A stretch of DNA of 64,000 bases, taken from contig NZ_JAJKFK010000005.1 in the NCBI RefSeq assembly GCF_021653975.1, positions 531,948 through 595,947 of the forward strand, written 5' to 3'. Below are positions 63,663-64,000 of the stretch, in pieces. This DNA comes from Amycolatopsis sp. GM8 (GTDB taxonomy: Bacteria; Actinomycetota; Actinomycetes; Mycobacteriales; Pseudonocardiaceae). How positions within the stretch are numbered: the stretch's first letter is position 1; every line of letters starts with the position of its first letter. The position numbers and the translations under genes are program-made. The notes under the pieces are model-generated. The model had not been told where the DNA came from. It searched no databases and saw nothing but the letters and a program-made list of their open reading frames with translations.

Positions 63663-63939
63663 AACCACCTCGAAAAGGTGAGATCCCCTGGGCCCCCTCA
63701 TCCCGGAGCCAGCCCGCCGGCGAGGCATCTTTTGATCTTTTGTCTTTTGTCCTTTGATCTTTCGGCTCACCACCACGCAGACCGGGCGCAAAGCGCCCTC
63801 ATCCCAGCGTAGGCCCTCCCCCGCCCCGATCTTTTAGTGTTCGCGGGAAGACGGGTTTGTCAAGGCTGGAAAGTGAGGTGCTCCGAGGTTTCCGGACATG
63901 TCTTCCAAGTAGGCTGGTGGAGGATCCGGAGGAGTTTTT

Positions 63940-64000
63940 ATGGCCAGGAGACAGAGAAGGTATTCGCCGGAATTGAAGGCCGAGGTGGTGAAGGCGGTCC
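63940..64000 (+). mobile_element. 5' end of an IS3-type transposase OrfA, cut by window edge
   Basis: ATG 63940, preceded by GGAGGAG, opens MARRQRRYSPELKAEVVKAV and runs off the window. RYSPELKAEVVK is the usual start of the IS3/IS911-type helix-turn-helix OrfA. The left end of the element should lie between about 63830 and 63930, but its terminal repeat cannot be fixed without the right end. Confidence 0.7.

Overview
The window is high-GC, densely coded DNA from an actinomycete. Frequent GTG/TTG starts, four-base ATGA/GTGA gene overlaps, a DUF397 protein, a deazaflavin(F420)-type oxidoreductase and a ligA / MetE-like / gatCAB / ACT-protein block like that of mycobacteria all point to Actinobacteria. 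The intergenic repeat style and protein sequences suggest Pseudonocardiaceae, probably Amycolatopsis or a close relative (inference, not proven). Most of the window looks chromosomal and housekeeping.

Layout. 1-4.0 kb: a type I GAPDH, a TetR/SDR/deazaflavin-oxidoreductase unit with twin palindromic operators, and a wreck of an ISL3 transposase. 4.0-9.0 kb: a flavin redox cassette (haem-type ferric-reductase-like oxidoreductase, exported FMN-binding protein with a flavinylation motif, ApbE, and a two-component system). 9.0-13.2 kb: an accessory island, with a frameshifted polymorphic-toxin/Hint relic, a complete tRNA-Pro-like cloverleaf sitting 23 nt upstream of a 778-aa protein of no family I recognise, and a decayed serine recombinase, ending at tRNA-Glu and tRNA-Gln. 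13.4-21.7 kb: HAD hydrolase, gltX, an FAD monooxygenase, a TylF-like methyltransferase, an FAH-family protein, then leuB and cimA separated by an attenuator whose leader peptide carries Val-Ile-Ile-Ile. 21.8-32.2 kb: a secreted subtilisin-like protease, serA, an ankyrin protein, and several TetR-controlled oxidoreductase genes. 32.3-45 kb: ilvBNC with its own Ile-Val-Leu leader, a probable ureide/amide utilisation cluster (NCS1 permease, isochorismatase-like hydrolase, GntR regulator, amidase, AtzG-like peptide), ilvD, DoxX and a D-2-hydroxyacid dehydrogenase. 45-47 kb: a glucose/sorbosone-dehydrogenase-like lipoprotein followed by about 650 bp of structured, repeat-rich noncoding DNA. 47-64 kb: gatBAC, an ACT protein, a three-subunit molybdenum hydroxylase of the PaoABC type, ligA and neighbours, an MBL-fold protein, and the start of an IS3-type element at the right edge.

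Functional themes. The window holds much of branched-chain amino acid synthesis: cimA (citramalate route to Ile), leuB, ilvB, ilvN, ilvC and ilvD. Two transcription attenuators read Ile/Val/Leu supply. serA adds serine synthesis; gltX, tRNA-Glu, tRNA-Gln and gatCAB together make the glutamyl/glutaminyl-tRNA supply (in bacteria using GatCAB, Glu-tRNA-Gln is made by GltX and amidated).

The best candidates for something undescribed are (i) the tRNA-like/778-aa gene pair at 10.0-12.45 kb, (ii) a 94-nt element at 46517-46610 that folds with no unpaired base between a 27-bp closing stem and three hairpins, and (iii) a roughly 155-bp element with 26-bp perfect terminal inverted repeats present twice (46767-46922 and 63508-63662). 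All identifications are by eye; no database search was run.
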